Shown here: positions 29,337-40,501 of the stretch, piece after piece
How the letters are laid out: the number at the start of each line of letters is the position of its first letter
Position numbering within the stretch: position 1 is the first letter of the stretch
Source of the DNA: Gilliamella sp. Pra-s52
GTDB lineage: Bacteria; Pseudomonadota; Gammaproteobacteria; Enterobacterales; Orbaceae
Assembly: GCF_009795805.1 (NCBI RefSeq)
Contig: NZ_WTEY01000008.1
Span: 38,758 to 102,757 of the forward strand
Length of the DNA: 64,000 nt
Reading direction: 5' to 3'
Notes under the pieces: model-generated
What the model was told of the DNA's origin: nothing
The model's database searches: none
Seen by the model: the letters and a program-made list of their open reading frames with translations, nothing else
Position numbers and translations under genes: made by a program

Positions 29337-31013
29337 ATGAGCGGTTCACTACCGACAGAGACTGAAACTCGTCCAACTAACTTTATCCGTCAAATTATTG
29401 ATGCGGATCTTGCTGCTGGCAAATATAAAACAACGCATACCCGTTTTCCGCCTGAGCCAAACGGTTATTTACATATTGGCCATGCTAAATCAATCTGTTT
29501 AAATTTTGGCATTGCACAAGACTATCAGGGCAAATGTAATTTACGTTTTGATGATACCAATCCAGCTAAAGAAGATGTTGAATATGTTGAATCGATCAAA
29601 CAAGATGTTCATTGGTTAGGATTTGAATGGGATGGCGACATTTGCTATTCGTCTGATTATTTTGACCGATTATATGAATATGCCATTGAGCTTATCAAAA
29701 AAGGACTTGCCTATGTTGACGAGTTATCTACTGATGAAATTCGCGAATATCGGGGCACATTAACTCAACCTGGTAAAAACAGCCCTTATCGTGATCGTCC
29801 TATTGACGAAAACTTAGCACTGTTTGAGCAAATGAAAGCAGGTAAATTTGCTGAAGGAAAAGCCTGCCTAAGAGCTAAAATTGACATGGCTTCACCATTT
29901 ATCGTGATGCGTGATCCTGTGATATACCGTATTAAGTTTGCTGAGCACCACCAAACAGGTAACAAATGGTGCATTTACCCAATGTATGACTTTACACATT
30001 GCATTTCTGATGCGATCGAAAACATCACACATTCACTCTGTACGCTTGAATTCCAAGACAACCGTCGTTTATATGATTGGGTATTAGATAATATCACTAT
30101 CGAAGCACGTCCACACCAGTATGAATTTTCAAGATTAAATTTAGAGTATGCCATTACCTCTAAACGTAAATTAAACCTATTAGTATCAGAAAAAATTGTC
30201 GATGGTTGGGACGATCCACGCATGCCAACCATCTCGGGACTGCGTCGCCGTGGCTACACACCAGCTTCGATTCGGGAATTTTGTCGCCGAATTGGTGTTA
30301 CCAAGCAAGAAAACACCGTTGAAATGAGCACGCTTGAGTTTTGCATTCGTGAAGACCTGAACGAAAATGCACCACGTGCAATGGCGGTGCTCGATCCTGT
30401 TAAGGTCGTGATTGAAAACTTTTCAGATAATATTGATGAAATACTTAGCATGCCAAACCACCCAAATCGTCCTGAATTAGGCACGCGTGAAGCGACCTTC
30501 ACCCGTGAAATCTATATCGACCGAGCCGATTTTAGAGAAGAAGCCAACAAAAACTACAAGCGCCTAGTACTTGGTAAAGAAGTGCGTTTGCGTAATGCCT
30601 ATGTAATTCGTGCTGATCGTGTTGAAAAAGACGCCGAAGGCAATATCCAAACAATCTATTGTAGCTACGATCCGGCTACATTAAATAAAAACCCAGAAGA
30701 TGGACGTAAAGTAAAAGGCGTAATTCATTGGGTTTCGGCTAAGTTTGCAAAATCTGCTGAAATTCGCTTATATGATCGTCTATTTAACACACCAAATCCA
30801 GGTGCTGCCGAGGACTTCTTAGCAACCATCAATCCAACATCTTTAATCATTAAACAAGGCTTTGTTGAAGCAAGCTTACAAAATGCCGAGGTTGGAATGG
30901 CTTATCAATTTGAACGTGAAGGCTACTTCTGTTTAGATAGCAAATATGCAACCGACGATAAGCTAGTGTTTAACCGAACCGTTGGTTTAAGAGATAGCTG
31001 GAACGAAGCATAA
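29337..31013 (+). CDS. glnS: Glutaminyl-tRNA synthetase
   Basis: The product charges tRNA-Gln with glutamine. The 558-residue length compares with 554 in E. coli. The class I signature HIGH appears as [16 protein letters not shown], and the KMSKS-type loop as TSKRKLNLL with Thr where the E. coli protein has Met. Catalytic-domain motifs ([31 protein letters not shown]) and the C-terminal anticodon-binding beta barrels are complete. AGAGG lies eight bases before the ATG. A hairpin at 31026-31052 follows. Confidence 0.97.
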   Translation: MSGSLPTETETRPTNFIRQIIDADLAAGKYKTTHTRFPPEPNGYLHIGHAKSICLNFGIAQDYQGKCNLRFDDTNPAKEDVEYVESIKQDVHWLGFEWDGDICYSSDYFDRLYEYAIELIKKGLAYVDELSTDEIREYRGTLTQPGKNSPYRDRPIDENLALFEQMKAGKFAEGKACLRAKIDMASPFIVMRDPVIYRIKFAEHHQTGNKWCIYPMYDFTHCISDAIENITHSLCTLEFQDNRRLYDWVLDNITIEARPHQYEFSRLNLEYAITSKRKLNLLVSEKIVDGWDDPRMPTISGLRRRGYTPASIREFCRRIGVTKQENTVEMSTLEFCIREDLNENAPRAMAVLDPVKVVIENFSDNIDEILSMPNHPNRPELGTREATFTREIYIDRADFREEANKNYKRLVLGKEVRLRNAYVIRADRVEKDAEGNIQTIYCSYDPATLNKNPEDGRKVKGVIHWVSAKFAKSAEIRLYDRLFNTPNPGAAEDFLATINPTSLIIKQGFVEASLQNAEVGMAYQFEREGYFCLDSKYATDDKLVFNRTVGLRDSWNEA

Positions 31014-31025
31014 TTTAACTCAACC

Positions 31026-31052
31026 ATTCGCCGACTTATTGGGTCGGCGAAT
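31026..31052. terminator. Hairpin downstream of glnS
   Basis: ATTCGCCGAC (31026-31035) pairs perfectly with GTCGGCGAAT (31043-31052) around a 7-base loop. No U-run follows, so termination strength is uncertain. Confidence 0.5.
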
Positions 31053-31102
31053 GTCCGCATTACAGTAATTTAATTCATCCTAGCCAAATTCAATCTAATC
31101 CG

Positions 31103-31621
31103 TTATTGTTCGTGTTTAAACAATTTTGTTTGTTGATCTAAATAGCTCAGCAAATCAGGCATTCGGTGTTTGCCTGCCATTGATTGCACACTATTGGCAG
31201 CATTTATTAGCGGTATGCCTATCGAGGTAACATATAGTGGGTGCTTACTTTGACCACGTAGCACTTCGATCAAATACTCGCTATTACCTGAAAACGGCTT
31301 TTTAGCAACACCAATAACAGGGATGGTTTTATTTAATGCATGATACAAATGCCCCCCTAGCCCTATCTTACCTTCATCCAAATACACATAACCATCAATC
31401 ACAATGCAGGTAATGTTACTTAAATCAATTTTATCAAGCAGTGACATAATGCAAGGTAATTCACGTTGATAAAACTGACCTGATTGATAGGGCGCAACAT
31501 GATCTTGATAATCGGTAATAACCGAATCAATTTCCGATTTTATGCTTGTCCAATCACGAAATAACACACCAACGGATTTGGCGCGGTTATCAATGTAATA
31601 AACATCAATTGCCAGTATCAT
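31103..31621 (-). CDS. Short endonuclease V family protein
   Basis: The frame extends to 31744, but those codons overlap the neighbouring gene; the internal ATG at 31621 gives MILAIDVYY, which aligns with the family start, so 172 residues are called. Endonuclease V cuts DNA or RNA next to deoxyinosine. The catalytic positions are present: Asp in AIDVYY, Glu in YQRELPCIM, Asp in VIDGYVYL and Lys in IGVAKK. It is about 50 residues shorter than E. coli Nfi, lacks the N-terminal helix and has ASP-Gly-Tyr where Nfi has VDGHG. It is 29 bases after the DUF3999 gene. Function as a true deoxyinosine nuclease is likely but not certain. Confidence 0.75.
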   Translation of the reverse strand: MILAIDVYYIDNRAKSVGVLFRDWTSIKSEIDSVITDYQDHVAPYQSGQFYQRELPCIMSLLDKIDLSNITCIVIDGYVYLDEGKIGLGGHLYHALNKTIPVIGVAKKPFSGNSEYLIEVLRGQSKHPLYVTSIGIPLINAANSVQSMAGKHRMPDLLSYLDQQTKLFKHEQ

Positions 31622-31650
31622 TTTAAATAACTTCTTTTTTACAGTGTGAT

Positions 31651-33051
31651 TTATGATGCTGACTTTTTGGCTTCTTTCAGGAGCATTAGACCTAAAAAAG
31701 TCAAAAATAACGCACCAGCAATTAAACAGATCCAAATTAACCATTTAGGTAAAGATGAACTCGTTGCTGTATTGCTATCGTTAACGCTTTGGGTTAATGC
31801 TTTTTTACCTGAAAGTTTAATATCTTCACCAATATAAGCTTTAGGAAGATCTTGTATCGACAGCGAATCAGACAATAGTTCTTTTTCATTTAATGCCGCT
31901 GATTTTGCTTTAGCCGAACCCCAAGCCAAAATAAATGGTCCATTATTACCACTATTAAAAATCAAGTTCATACGATTACGGTAAGCAACTACTTGAGGGG
32001 CTTGGTCAAAGCTAGCGTTGTTAGCTTTTATTTTAAGCTGTTTTATTTGTAAATCGGGGTCGTTTATTTTAATGTTTGGGCTTTGATCGATATCTGTAAC
32101 GCGTCGAATAATGTAATCGTCAAGCTTATGCCAGATTTGATCTTTATCATTGCTTTTATAATAAAGGCTAATTGGCAATACCGTGCGTGAGTTTTGCAGT
32201 GATATCGATAATTCTTTAACTGGCTGTGGGGTTGGTAACTGATAAATTGCCTCTTGCTGATCAGAAGATGCAAGTTCAAAATTAATTGGGTAAAGCGCAA
32301 TTTTTGGGGGCGCCTTTCTAGAAATAAACTCAACTTTTTTAATAGTTGGGAGCATTTGTTGTTTTGATTTTAATTGTAAAATCCAATATTTAGCTTTGTA
32401 ATTGGTATTGGATGGGATATCAATTACATTGACTTTAAGCGATTGCTCATTATTGTTATCAACCAAAGACATCACTGGCACGTTATTTAGTGCGGTTTGC
32501 CAATTGCTTAAATCTTGGCTATAAAGTAGTTTAGCAGTAGCTTGCCAATTTTCACTTTCAGCGGTATCAAAATCGATTGATAAGCGACTAATTGCTTTTT
32601 CTAGTTTGATTTCGTTAGGAACTTGTAATAAATAAGTTGCATAGTATTGTTCCTGACTATTGGTATAATCTAGGTAAATTAGAACATCTTTATTATTGAT
32701 ATTAATATTATATTGTTCAGTGCCTTCCTTACTTTGATTTTCTTGGCGGTGTTCTTGGTTTTTATTTAAATCATAGATAGTGACCTGAAACATTTGATTG
32801 ATGTCGTCTCGTTGGTAAACATTAACTAATGCATAAGGCACAGGTTGTCCTTTATGATTAAATACACGAATATCATCTAAACGACTTGAAAGCGCTTGTG
32901 TATACACATCGCTCGTTAGATCTATACGGCTATACATACTTGAATCATTGCTAGTTTCAATCATTGCACCATAGGCATATTGGTTGGTTTTGTCTGTTGC
33001 TTGACTAAACCCACTGATTAGCATTAAAGCACTTAATAACAATTTTTTCAT
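31651..33051 (-). CDS. DUF3999 family protein with C-terminal membrane anchor
   Basis: This 466-residue protein has a signal peptide (MKKLLLSALMLISGFSQA), a long beta-rich periplasmic region and a C-terminal helix (about 435-457) before a basic tail. It follows the DUF2339 membrane protein gene with a 78-base gap, and that pair is recurrent in Gammaproteobacteria. The function is not known. The two proteins probably form an envelope complex. The family name is from memory of this gene pairing and the YAYGAMIET start region. Confidence 0.75.
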   Translation of the reverse strand: MKKLLLSALMLISGFSQATDKTNQYAYGAMIETSNDSSMYSRIDLTSDVYTQALSSRLDDIRVFNHKGQPVPYALVNVYQRDDINQMFQVTIYDLNKNQEHRQENQSKEGTEQYNININNKDVLIYLDYTNSQEQYYATYLLQVPNEIKLEKAISRLSIDFDTAESENWQATAKLLYSQDLSNWQTALNNVPVMSLVDNNNEQSLKVNVIDIPSNTNYKAKYWILQLKSKQQMLPTIKKVEFISRKAPPKIALYPINFELASSDQQEAIYQLPTPQPVKELSISLQNSRTVLPISLYYKSNDKDQIWHKLDDYIIRRVTDIDQSPNIKINDPDLQIKQLKIKANNASFDQAPQVVAYRNRMNLIFNSGNNGPFILAWGSAKAKSAALNEKELLSDSLSIQDLPKAYIGEDIKLSGKKALTQSVNDSNTATSSSLPKWLIWICLIAGALFLTFLGLMLLKEAKKSAS

Positions 33052-33129
33052 AATTCATTTATCCATAAAATTCAATAGCACTTAGGCTTTATTTCTATAC
33101 TGAAAACTGAAATTAATCATCTTCTCTAA

Positions 33130-36100
33130 TTATGCCAAAATTTGCTTATTATTATCTTGTTTTGGAGGTAATGGCGCTAAATAGGCGATTAATAACATTA
33201 ATAATGCGACACCAATAAAGGCAAATGCACGCAGTAATCCATCAAGCTCACGGATATCGACAAAGATTAATTTTATAATAACGATCATTTGAATAATTTC
33301 ACCACTGTACCATACTTTTCGAAGTGAATAACGATGTCCGATAGTGATTAATATTACCGATGTTAACATCCAAAGCAACGAGGCAGTCATTTGAACAATA
33401 TTGTTGTGCCACAAAGAATAAGCCATCCAAGATATATCAAATGTCTGGCTTAAGTAGCGTAATACTATGCTATTTGACCATAAAAAGGTTAGTGTGATTA
33501 ATAGCACTAAAACCATATTTGGTAACGGTATATTAAAATAAGAAGTATTGATAATTTTGTTGCCAATGTGTGAATAACTGATGGCAAATTTTAACCAGAC
33601 CGTTAACATGATTAAGGCAAAAATGGCACTTTCTTCTAACGGATTGAGAATCGGAATATATTGCCAGTAAATAATTTGTCCACTCATAGCAAGTCCAACA
33701 ATTAAATAATAGCTAATATAAAGCACAATAGGTATTAGTCCTGTCATCCAATAAGATTTGATTAATGGCAACGAGGTCATTATTTGACGCTTAATCAAGA
33801 AGTAGAATAATAAAATAATACTGCTTGCTATGGTTGTAGCAATACTCCATTTTACGACTTCGTAACCCCACGGTAATGAATCAAACCAATGAACGGTTTC
33901 ACGAATTAACCAGCAAAGAATCATCCAGAATAAACTAATATGCAATACAATAGATAACGGACAGATTGTTTTTCCATCTATTTTAATGTGATTGTTTTTG
34001 ATAAGGTTGTAGGCAACATGCAAATAATAATAGCAACTAACAAACGCAAGTACCCAAACTAAGTTCCAAACGCCGAAGCTTGATAAATAGTAATATCCAG
34101 TATGTGCTCTAAGCAATGACAAAGGTATCACTAACCATAGTGCTAACACTGCATAACGGATTATATTCCACTTTATTTTTTGACCAACGGCGTACCATAA
34201 CCAAGTCGATACCGTAAAGCCCAATAAAATTGGAGCTACATTTGGTGTATTTTCATCAAGCATGAGTGGAATACATACTGAAATCCACAGTATCCAAGCA
34301 ATAGAAGCGATGACCATAAATAATGTTTTAGTCAGTTTATCAATATCATCATTGCGGTCATAACAGTGCCATAAACATGCATTGATAAATAAAATAATAC
34401 TGGTGATACCTAAAAGTGATATAAATGATGCTGTGGTTAAGTGATCATATTCTAAAGATATACAGGTAGAAATCATCCCCAATACAGTAATGGCTACACC
34501 AAGTAATGCTACGCGATAATATTTTTGAGAAAGCATAATCCAACTTAATGCTGTTCCCTCAAATAACCAAAGTGTCGCAGTCAAATTAGCACTAAAGGCA
34601 AGCGGAATGGATAACGTACTAAATGCTATACCAATAGCCAGTCCCAAAAGCGCAATTTTTTTAGCTGTTGTTGTCCACAAGCGTAAAATAATATAAGAAC
34701 CAATCAGATAAAATAAACCAAAACCTAATGAAGAAAACGCAGGACCAAATTCCCATTGCTGAGTGATCGCATATTGCAATCCAAATCCTGATAATGGCGT
34801 TCCAAATAGCAAAATGCGATCAATCACATTTTGATAAGGTTCTTTATTATTACTGCGAATTGACAATAACACCGCCAAAATCCCATAAATTAGCATATTA
34901 GCGACGATGAATATTTGGCATTCAATATAAAACTCAGGTAGGAAATCACTCATTCCCCATAATAGCGATACAACAAAGGTAAATAAAAATCCTAATAGAT
35001 TCAGAACTCGCCAAGATTGTGAAATACTGATCACCAAAATAGCACTAGAAACCATTAAATAATAACTAAATAACGCAACATGGTTACCCGAGTCATTAGA
35101 TAATAAAATGGGGGTTAAATAGCCACCAACACAAGCAATAATAGCCAAACTCATTGCCCTTTGTGCAACGGCAAATACAACACTTGTTGAGCAAATCACG
35201 AATAAAATAGCAAAAGCCAGTAACATAGGTACTAGCTCATACAACCTATAAGCGGCAAAAATGGTTAGGTACAAAGTTGCAAATCCACCACCTTGCAAAA
35301 TTAAGGCATAAATTTTGCGCTTATCTTTTAATTTCCAACCCACTGCCAATAAAGCAACGCCCAAGACTAACGCACCTAATACCCTCAACTCAGGTGAAAG
35401 TACATCATGTTCAACGCTATATTTAAACAGATACGTTAACCCTAAAAATAGTATTGCAATGGCAATTTTGGCAAGAACATTGCCTTTAACAAACCAATTA
35501 AACGCAAGTGCCCACAAATTAGGACCAGTGCTTGTAGTAGTCACTTTTTTATATGCAGAATCAAATGGATCTAATGTTGGTGATACTAATTCTGCTGAGC
35601 TTGTTATTTCAGGCTCGGTACCCTCATCGGATACCGATTCACTGGCACAAGTTTGTGCTTCTTGTTCTGTTGCGACTTCTTCATATGACGTATGTGCCTG
35701 CGTTAACGTATCGAAATCAACGTTTTTATCGTCAAGTGGATTGTGAGCAAATTGGTCGGATTGAGTGAATAAGACCGGCTTATTTTGGTCATTGAGTTGC
35801 AAACAATCGGCGTTTAAATTGTAATTATTAGCAGCACAAGGAATTTGGGGTGGAGGTTCGGTTATTAATAGATCAGCATCTTCGGATTCTTGAGTGACAG
35901 CATGGGTTTGATAGTCAAATTGTTGATTGGTATTTTCAGTATCACTATCATGTTGTTTGCTCTGTATGGTTAACTCATCCAAAGTTTGGTCGGTAGTTTC
36001 TTGAACCGTATCAGAACCTGACGAACTACTTTTTTGCTGATAAAGATGCTCTGAAAGCGATAAAACACTTTTTTGTAACTCTGTTAACTGATGCCTCAAA

Positions 36101-36186
36101 GCAGAAATTTGATTTCCTAAGCTAGAAAAATTAACAAACACTACTATTAGCATAACAATAATGAGTAAATAAAAAAGAAACTCCAT
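33130..36186 (-). CDS. DUF2339 polytopic membrane protein
   Basis: This 1018-residue protein starts with a membrane helix (about 3-20), then a coiled-coil region (SALRHQLTELQKSVLSLSEH) and a ~150-residue acidic Ser/Thr/Gln-rich linker, followed by more than twenty membrane helices from about residue 235. That layout is typical of DUF2339. The motifs FNWFVKGNVLAKIAIAILFLG and GLTYLFKYSVEH mark the start of the helical part. No function is established. It is cotranscribed with the DUF3999 gene downstream. Confidence 0.82.
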   Translation of the reverse strand: MEFLFYLLIIVMLIVVFVNFSSLGNQISALRHQLTELQKSVLSLSEHLYQQKSSSSGSDTVQETTDQTLDELTIQSKQHDSDTENTNQQFDYQTHAVTQESEDADLLITEPPPQIPCAANNYNLNADCLQLNDQNKPVLFTQSDQFAHNPLDDKNVDFDTLTQAHTSYEEVATEQEAQTCASESVSDEGTEPEITSSAELVSPTLDPFDSAYKKVTTTSTGPNLWALAFNWFVKGNVLAKIAIAILFLGLTYLFKYSVEHDVLSPELRVLGALVLGVALLAVGWKLKDKRKIYALILQGGGFATLYLTIFAAYRLYELVPMLLAFAILFVICSTSVVFAVAQRAMSLAIIACVGGYLTPILLSNDSGNHVALFSYYLMVSSAILVISISQSWRVLNLLGFLFTFVVSLLWGMSDFLPEFYIECQIFIVANMLIYGILAVLLSIRSNNKEPYQNVIDRILLFGTPLSGFGLQYAITQQWEFGPAFSSLGFGLFYLIGSYIILRLWTTTAKKIALLGLAIGIAFSTLSIPLAFSANLTATLWLFEGTALSWIMLSQKYYRVALLGVAITVLGMISTCISLEYDHLTTASFISLLGITSIILFINACLWHCYDRNDDIDKLTKTLFMVIASIAWILWISVCIPLMLDENTPNVAPILLGFTVSTWLWYAVGQKIKWNIIRYAVLALWLVIPLSLLRAHTGYYYLSSFGVWNLVWVLAFVSCYYYLHVAYNLIKNNHIKIDGKTICPLSIVLHISLFWMILCWLIRETVHWFDSLPWGYEVVKWSIATTIASSIILLFYFLIKRQIMTSLPLIKSYWMTGLIPIVLYISYYLIVGLAMSGQIIYWQYIPILNPLEESAIFALIMLTVWLKFAISYSHIGNKIINTSYFNIPLPNMVLVLLITLTFLWSNSIVLRYLSQTFDISWMAYSLWHNNIVQMTASLLWMLTSVILITIGHRYSLRKVWYSGEIIQMIVIIKLIFVDIRELDGLLRAFAFIGVALLMLLIAYLAPLPPKQDNNKQILA

Positions 36187-36544
36187 GCTAATTTACCCTT
36201 ACATTCTCATGAACAATCGTTAATTATTTTTATTATTCTTATGGTTAATATCAATAAATAATAAGTTATTATTTTTATCTTTCTATGCAGTAAACCAGTA
36301 ATTATTCAATAAATCAATATTTTTTATCCTCACGCCCAATCTATGCCGTCCCCAAAAAAAAACAAAAATCACTCAGGAAGATTATTGATTTTATTAAAGT
36401 TTTTGTTTGTGTTTTTAACAAAAACCAAGCTTCTCCCCCTCTCTATCACTCGATTAACTGCATTTCATATAGCCACACAGCGCGCTTTCTTTTATAATAT
36501 TGTTCTATTTTTTCCCTATTTTTGGCTTAAAAAGAGTAATTTTT
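36187..36544. other. Divergent intergenic region DUF2339/purL
   Basis: The 358-base gap holds dispersed repeat copy C at 36363-36420 and a TATAAT at 36493-36498 that could be a purL -10. No PurR box (ACGCAAACGTTTGCGT-like) is visible. The rest is AT-rich with no open frame that I can support. Confidence 0.5.
36363..36420 (+). repeat. Dispersed intergenic repeat, copy C
   Basis: This is the third copy of the ~58-base repeat, with CAAAAA, TCAG at +10, TATTGATTTTATT, AAGTTTTT and TTTGTGTTTTT. Here it lies between divergent genes, unlike copies A (convergent) and B (codirectional). Confidence 0.6.
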
Positions 36545-39500
36545 ATGAAAATTTTAGCTGGCTGCTCTGCGTTATCTTCATTTCGTATTAGTAAAATCTT
36601 ATCTACTTGTTGTGAAAAATCCATCCCTGTTATCAATATTGAAGCCCAATACCTGCATTTTGTTGATTTGGCAGGCGAATTGACGGCTGAACAAACGTTA
36701 ACGCTAGATAAATTATTACAATACGGTCCAAAAAGTGCACAAATCAATGTCGATCAAACAGCTAGCAAGCAACTCTTTTTAGTGACACCAAGGGCGGGAA
36801 CAATTTCGCCTTGGTCGTCGAAAGCAACCGATATTGCACACAATTGCGGCTTGTCACAGGTCCGCCGTATTGAGCGGGGAATTGCTTATTATGTGCAAGT
36901 GAGTTCAGCATTAACCGATTCACAAAAAAATGATTTTTTATCCTTAATTCATGATCGCATGATGGAAACGGTTTTTAGCAATCTTGAGCAAGTTGAACTG
37001 TTGTTTCATATTGATTCTCCTGCGCCTGTGACAACCATTAATTTATTAGGCGAAGGGCGCAAGGCATTACAAGACGCTAACCTAAAATTAGGTTTGGCAT
37101 TGGCGCCTGATGAGATCGATTATTTGGTTGAAAATTTTCAAAAGCTAAAACGTAACCCAACCGATGTTGAGCTTTATATGTTTGCACAAGCAAACTCTGA
37201 GCATTGTCGCCACAAGATTTTTAATGCCGATTGGATTATTGACGGTAAAAAGCAACCTAAATCGTTATTTAAGATGATTAAAAATACCTTTGAGCATACG
37301 CCTGATTATGTTTCGTCTGCTTATAAGGATAATGCCGCGGTGATGGATGGTTCAATCGTTGGGCGCTTTTTTGCCGATAGCGAAGATAAAACCTACAGCT
37401 ATCATCAAGAATATGCTGATATTTTAATGAAAGTTGAAACACATAATCACCCAACAGCAATATCGCCTTGGCCGGGAGCCGCCACAGGGAGTGGTGGTGA
37501 AATTCGTGACGAGGGCGCAACAGGGCGTGGCGCTAAACCGAAAGCTGGTTTAGTTGGGTTTTCGGTTTCTAATTTGCGGATCCCTCATTTTGAACAACCT
37601 TGGGAGCAAGATTTTGGTAAGCCAGAACGTATTGTTAGTGCGTTTGATATTATGATGGATGGTCCTTTAGGTGGGGCAGCGTTTAATAATGAATTTGGTC
37701 GTCCAGCTTTGTTGGGGTATTTCCGTACTTATGAAGAAAAGGTTAATAGCCATAATGGCGAGGAGCTGCGTGGTTATCATAAGCCAATTATGCTAGCTGG
37801 TGGTATGGGGAATATTCGTCGTGAACATATTCAAAAAGGTGAGTTCCCTGCTGGCTCTAAGCTGATTGTGTTAGGTGGCCCTGCGATGAATATTGGTTTA
37901 GGTGGTGGGGCGGCTTCGTCCATGGCATCGGGGCAGTCTGATGCCGATTTGGATTTTGCTTCTGTTCAGCGTGATAACCCTGAAATGGAGCGCCGTTGTC
38001 AGGAAGTTATCGATCGTTGTTGGCAACTTGGTGAAGATAATCCTATTTTGTTTATTCATGATGTTGGTGCAGGTGGTTTGTCTAATGCGATGCCTGAGCT
38101 TGTTAGCGATGGTGGCTGTGGTGGGCAATTTGAGTTGCGAAAGATACTCAACGATGAACCAGGGATGTCACCACTAGAAATTTGGTGTAACGAATCACAA
38201 GAGCGTTATGTGCTTGCTATTCACTCTGATAAATTGGCGCTATTTGATGCGCTTTGTCAACGTGAGCGTGCACCTTATGCGGTGATTGGTGAGGCAATTG
38301 CCAATAAAGCGGTTACCTTGCATGATGAGCATTTTAATAATAATCCCATCGATCTGCCATTAGATGTGCTACTTGGTAAAACGCCTAAAATGCAACGAGA
38401 TGTTAAAACTCACCAAGCGCACGGTGATAGTTTTTCAACCTCTGATATTAATTTATATGATGCAGTTAAGCGAGTTTTACATTTGCCAACCGTTGCGGAA
38501 AAGACTTTTTTAATTACCATTGGCGATCGCTCTGTAACGGGGATGGTATCGCGCGATCAAATGGTCGGTCCATGGCAAGTGCCAGTGGCTGATTGTGCGG
38601 TGACTACAGCAAGTTTAGATAGCTATTATGGCGAAGCCATGTCAATCGGCGAGCGAGCACCCGTTGCACTACTTAACTTTGCCGCATCAGCAAGGCTTGC
38701 AGTTGGTGAAGCCATTACTAATATTGCCGCAACCAATATCGGTGATATCAAACGCATTAAGCTTTCGGCTAACTGGATGGCTGCAGCAGGTCACCCTGGT
38801 GAGGATGCGGGTCTTTACCAAGCCGTTAAGGCAATTGGTGAAGAGTTATGCCCAGCTTTAGGGCTAGCCATTCCAGTTGGTAAAGATTCAATGTCGATGA
38901 AAACCACTTGGCAACAAGAGGGTGAGCAAAAGACCATGACTTCGCCATTGTCGCTGGTGATTTCGGCATTTGCGCGTGTTGAAGACGTGCGTAAAACCGT
39001 AACACCTCAATTGCGTACTGATCAGGATAATACGTTGTTACTGGTTGATTTATCTAAAGGTCACCAAGCGTTAGGCGCAACCGCACTTGCGCAAGTGTAT
39101 CGTCATTTAGGGCAAAAAACCGCAGATGTCCATGATCCTAAGGAGTTAGCTGCTTTTTATAATGCGATTCAGGCTTTAGTAAGCCAAAATGCGTTGCTTG
39201 CTTATCATGATCGTTCTGATGGTGGGCTGTTTGTGACATTAGCTGAAATGGCTTTTGCTGGGCATTGTGGTGTTGATGTAGATATTGCCTCGTTAGGCCA
39301 TGATGTGATTGCTTCGTTATTTAATGAAGAATTAGGCGCAGTTATTCAAGTAGCTAATAATCGTTTAGATGATGTGATGGCATGCTTTAAGCAGTTTGGT
39401 TTATCTCATACAATTCATGTGCTTGGTAGTGCTAAAACTGGTCAGCAATTTATTGTGCGTAACCAATCAGCGATTGTTTATAGCGAATCACGCTTAACCT

Positions 39501-40447
39501 TAAGAACATGGTGGGCGCAAACAACATGGCAGATGCAGCGTTTGCGAGATAATCCAGAATGTGCTGATCAAGAACATCAAGCAAAACAAAATGACGATGA
39601 TCCTGGTTTAAATGTACATTTAACCTTTGATCCTAGTGTGGATATTGCCGCCCCTTATATTGCCAAAGGTACAAAACCTAAAGTGGCCATTTTGCGTGAG
39701 CAAGGTGTTAACTCGCATGTCGAGATGGCTGCTGCATTTGATAGAGCAGGTTTTCAAGCCATTGATGTGCATATGACAGATCTGCTTTCTGGGCGAGTTA
39801 CACTTGATCCATTTAGTACGCTTGTTGCTTGTGGTGGTTTTTCTTATGGTGATGTGTTAGGTGCGGGAGAAGGTTGGGCAAAATCGATTTTATTTAATGA
39901 ACAAGTTCGTGATGAATTTGAACGATTCTTTCATCGTCAAGATACTTTATCGTTAGGCGTTTGTAACGGTTGTCAAATGATGTCAAACTTGAAGGATCTG
40001 ATTCCGGGGGCCGATTTGTGGCCACGGTTTGTTCGTAATTTGTCAGAACGCTTTGAGGCTCGTTTTAGTTTAGTGCAAATCCAACCAAGTCCATCTTTGC
40101 TGTTTACTGATATGGTGGGGTCTTATATGCCAATTGCGGTTTCACATGGAGAAGGACGTGTTGAAGTTGCTGATGATGCGCATTTGAGCAATTTAGAAAC
40201 CTCGGGATTAGTTGCTGTTCGTTATATTGACCATTTTGGTAAAGTAACTCAACAATATCCTGCTAATCCAAATGGTTCACCAAACGGCATTACAGCAGTG
40301 ACATCTCAAGATGGGCGAGCAACTATTATGATGCCTCACCCTGAGCGTGTATTTAGAACGGTAAGTAATTCATGGCACCCAGATAATTGGGGCGAAGATA
40401 GTCCGTGGATGAGAATGTTCCGTAATGCTCGTAAGCAGTTAGGTTAA
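36545..40447 (+). CDS. purL: Phosphoribosylformylglycinamidine synthase
   Basis: This large-type FGAR amidotransferase makes FGAM from FGAR, glutamine and ATP in purine synthesis. The ATG at 36545 gives [19 protein letters not shown], matching the E. coli start, and 1300 residues (E. coli 1295); a longer frame upstream is not used. The domains are the N-terminal PurS-like part, the two AIRS-type ATPase halves ([45 protein letters not shown]) and the C-terminal glutaminase with Cys in [10 protein letters not shown] and the HGEGR and MPHPER motifs. A bidirectional terminator follows. The gene stands alone. Confidence 0.98.
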   Translation: MKILAGCSALSSFRISKILSTCCEKSIPVINIEAQYLHFVDLAGELTAEQTLTLDKLLQYGPKSAQINVDQTASKQLFLVTPRAGTISPWSSKATDIAHNCGLSQVRRIERGIAYYVQVSSALTDSQKNDFLSLIHDRMMETVFSNLEQVELLFHIDSPAPVTTINLLGEGRKALQDANLKLGLALAPDEIDYLVENFQKLKRNPTDVELYMFAQANSEHCRHKIFNADWIIDGKKQPKSLFKMIKNTFEHTPDYVSSAYKDNAAVMDGSIVGRFFADSEDKTYSYHQEYADILMKVETHNHPTAISPWPGAATGSGGEIRDEGATGRGAKPKAGLVGFSVSNLRIPHFEQPWEQDFGKPERIVSAFDIMMDGPLGGAAFNNEFGRPALLGYFRTYEEKVNSHNGEELRGYHKPIMLAGGMGNIRREHIQKGEFPAGSKLIVLGGPAMNIGLGGGAASSMASGQSDADLDFASVQRDNPEMERRCQEVIDRCWQLGEDNPILFIHDVGAGGLSNAMPELVSDGGCGGQFELRKILNDEPGMSPLEIWCNESQERYVLAIHSDKLALFDALCQRERAPYAVIGEAIANKAVTLHDEHFNNNPIDLPLDVLLGKTPKMQRDVKTHQAHGDSFSTSDINLYDAVKRVLHLPTVAEKTFLITIGDRSVTGMVSRDQMVGPWQVPVADCAVTTASLDSYYGEAMSIGERAPVALLNFAASARLAVGEAITNIAATNIGDIKRIKLSANWMAAAGHPGEDAGLYQAVKAIGEELCPALGLAIPVGKDSMSMKTTWQQEGEQKTMTSPLSLVISAFARVEDVRKTVTPQLRTDQDNTLLLVDLSKGHQALGATALAQVYRHLGQKTADVHDPKELAAFYNAIQALVSQNALLAYHDRSDGGLFVTLAEMAFAGHCGVDVDIASLGHDVIASLFNEELGAVIQVANNRLDDVMACFKQFGLSHTIHVLGSAKTGQQFIVRNQSAIVYSESRLTLRTWWAQTTWQMQRLRDNPECADQEHQAKQNDDDPGLNVHLTFDPSVDIAAPYIAKGTKPKVAILREQGVNSHVEMAAAFDRAGFQAIDVHMTDLLSGRVTLDPFSTLVACGGFSYGDVLGAGEGWAKSILFNEQVRDEFERFFHRQDTLSLGVCNGCQMMSNLKDLIPGADLWPRFVRNLSERFEARFSLVQIQPSPSLLFTDMVGSYMPIAVSHGEGRVEVADDAHLSNLETSGLVAVRYIDHFGKVTQQYPANPNGSPNGITAVTSQDGRATIMMPHPERVFRTVSNSWHPDNWGEDSPWMRMFRNARKQLG

Positions 40448-40453
40448 ATAAAA

Positions 40454-40481
40454 AAATCGCCGACGTTTTGTCGGCGATTTT
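40454..40481. terminator. Bidirectional terminator between purL and aroF
   Basis: AAATCGCCGAC (40454-40464) pairs with GTCGGCGATTT (40470-40480), with A-rich sequence on one side and T-rich on the other. It should serve both converging genes. Confidence 0.85.
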
Positions 40482-40501
40482 GTCATCAGCGTTGAGGCTG
40501 T

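Noticed and set aside
31622..31744. Longer endonuclease V start at 31744
   Set aside because: The extra 41 codons overlap the DUF3999 gene and have no family similarity, while the ATG at 31621 matches the family start.
36187..36544. PurR operator before purL
   Set aside because: No ACGCAAACGTTTGCGT-like sequence was found in the gap.
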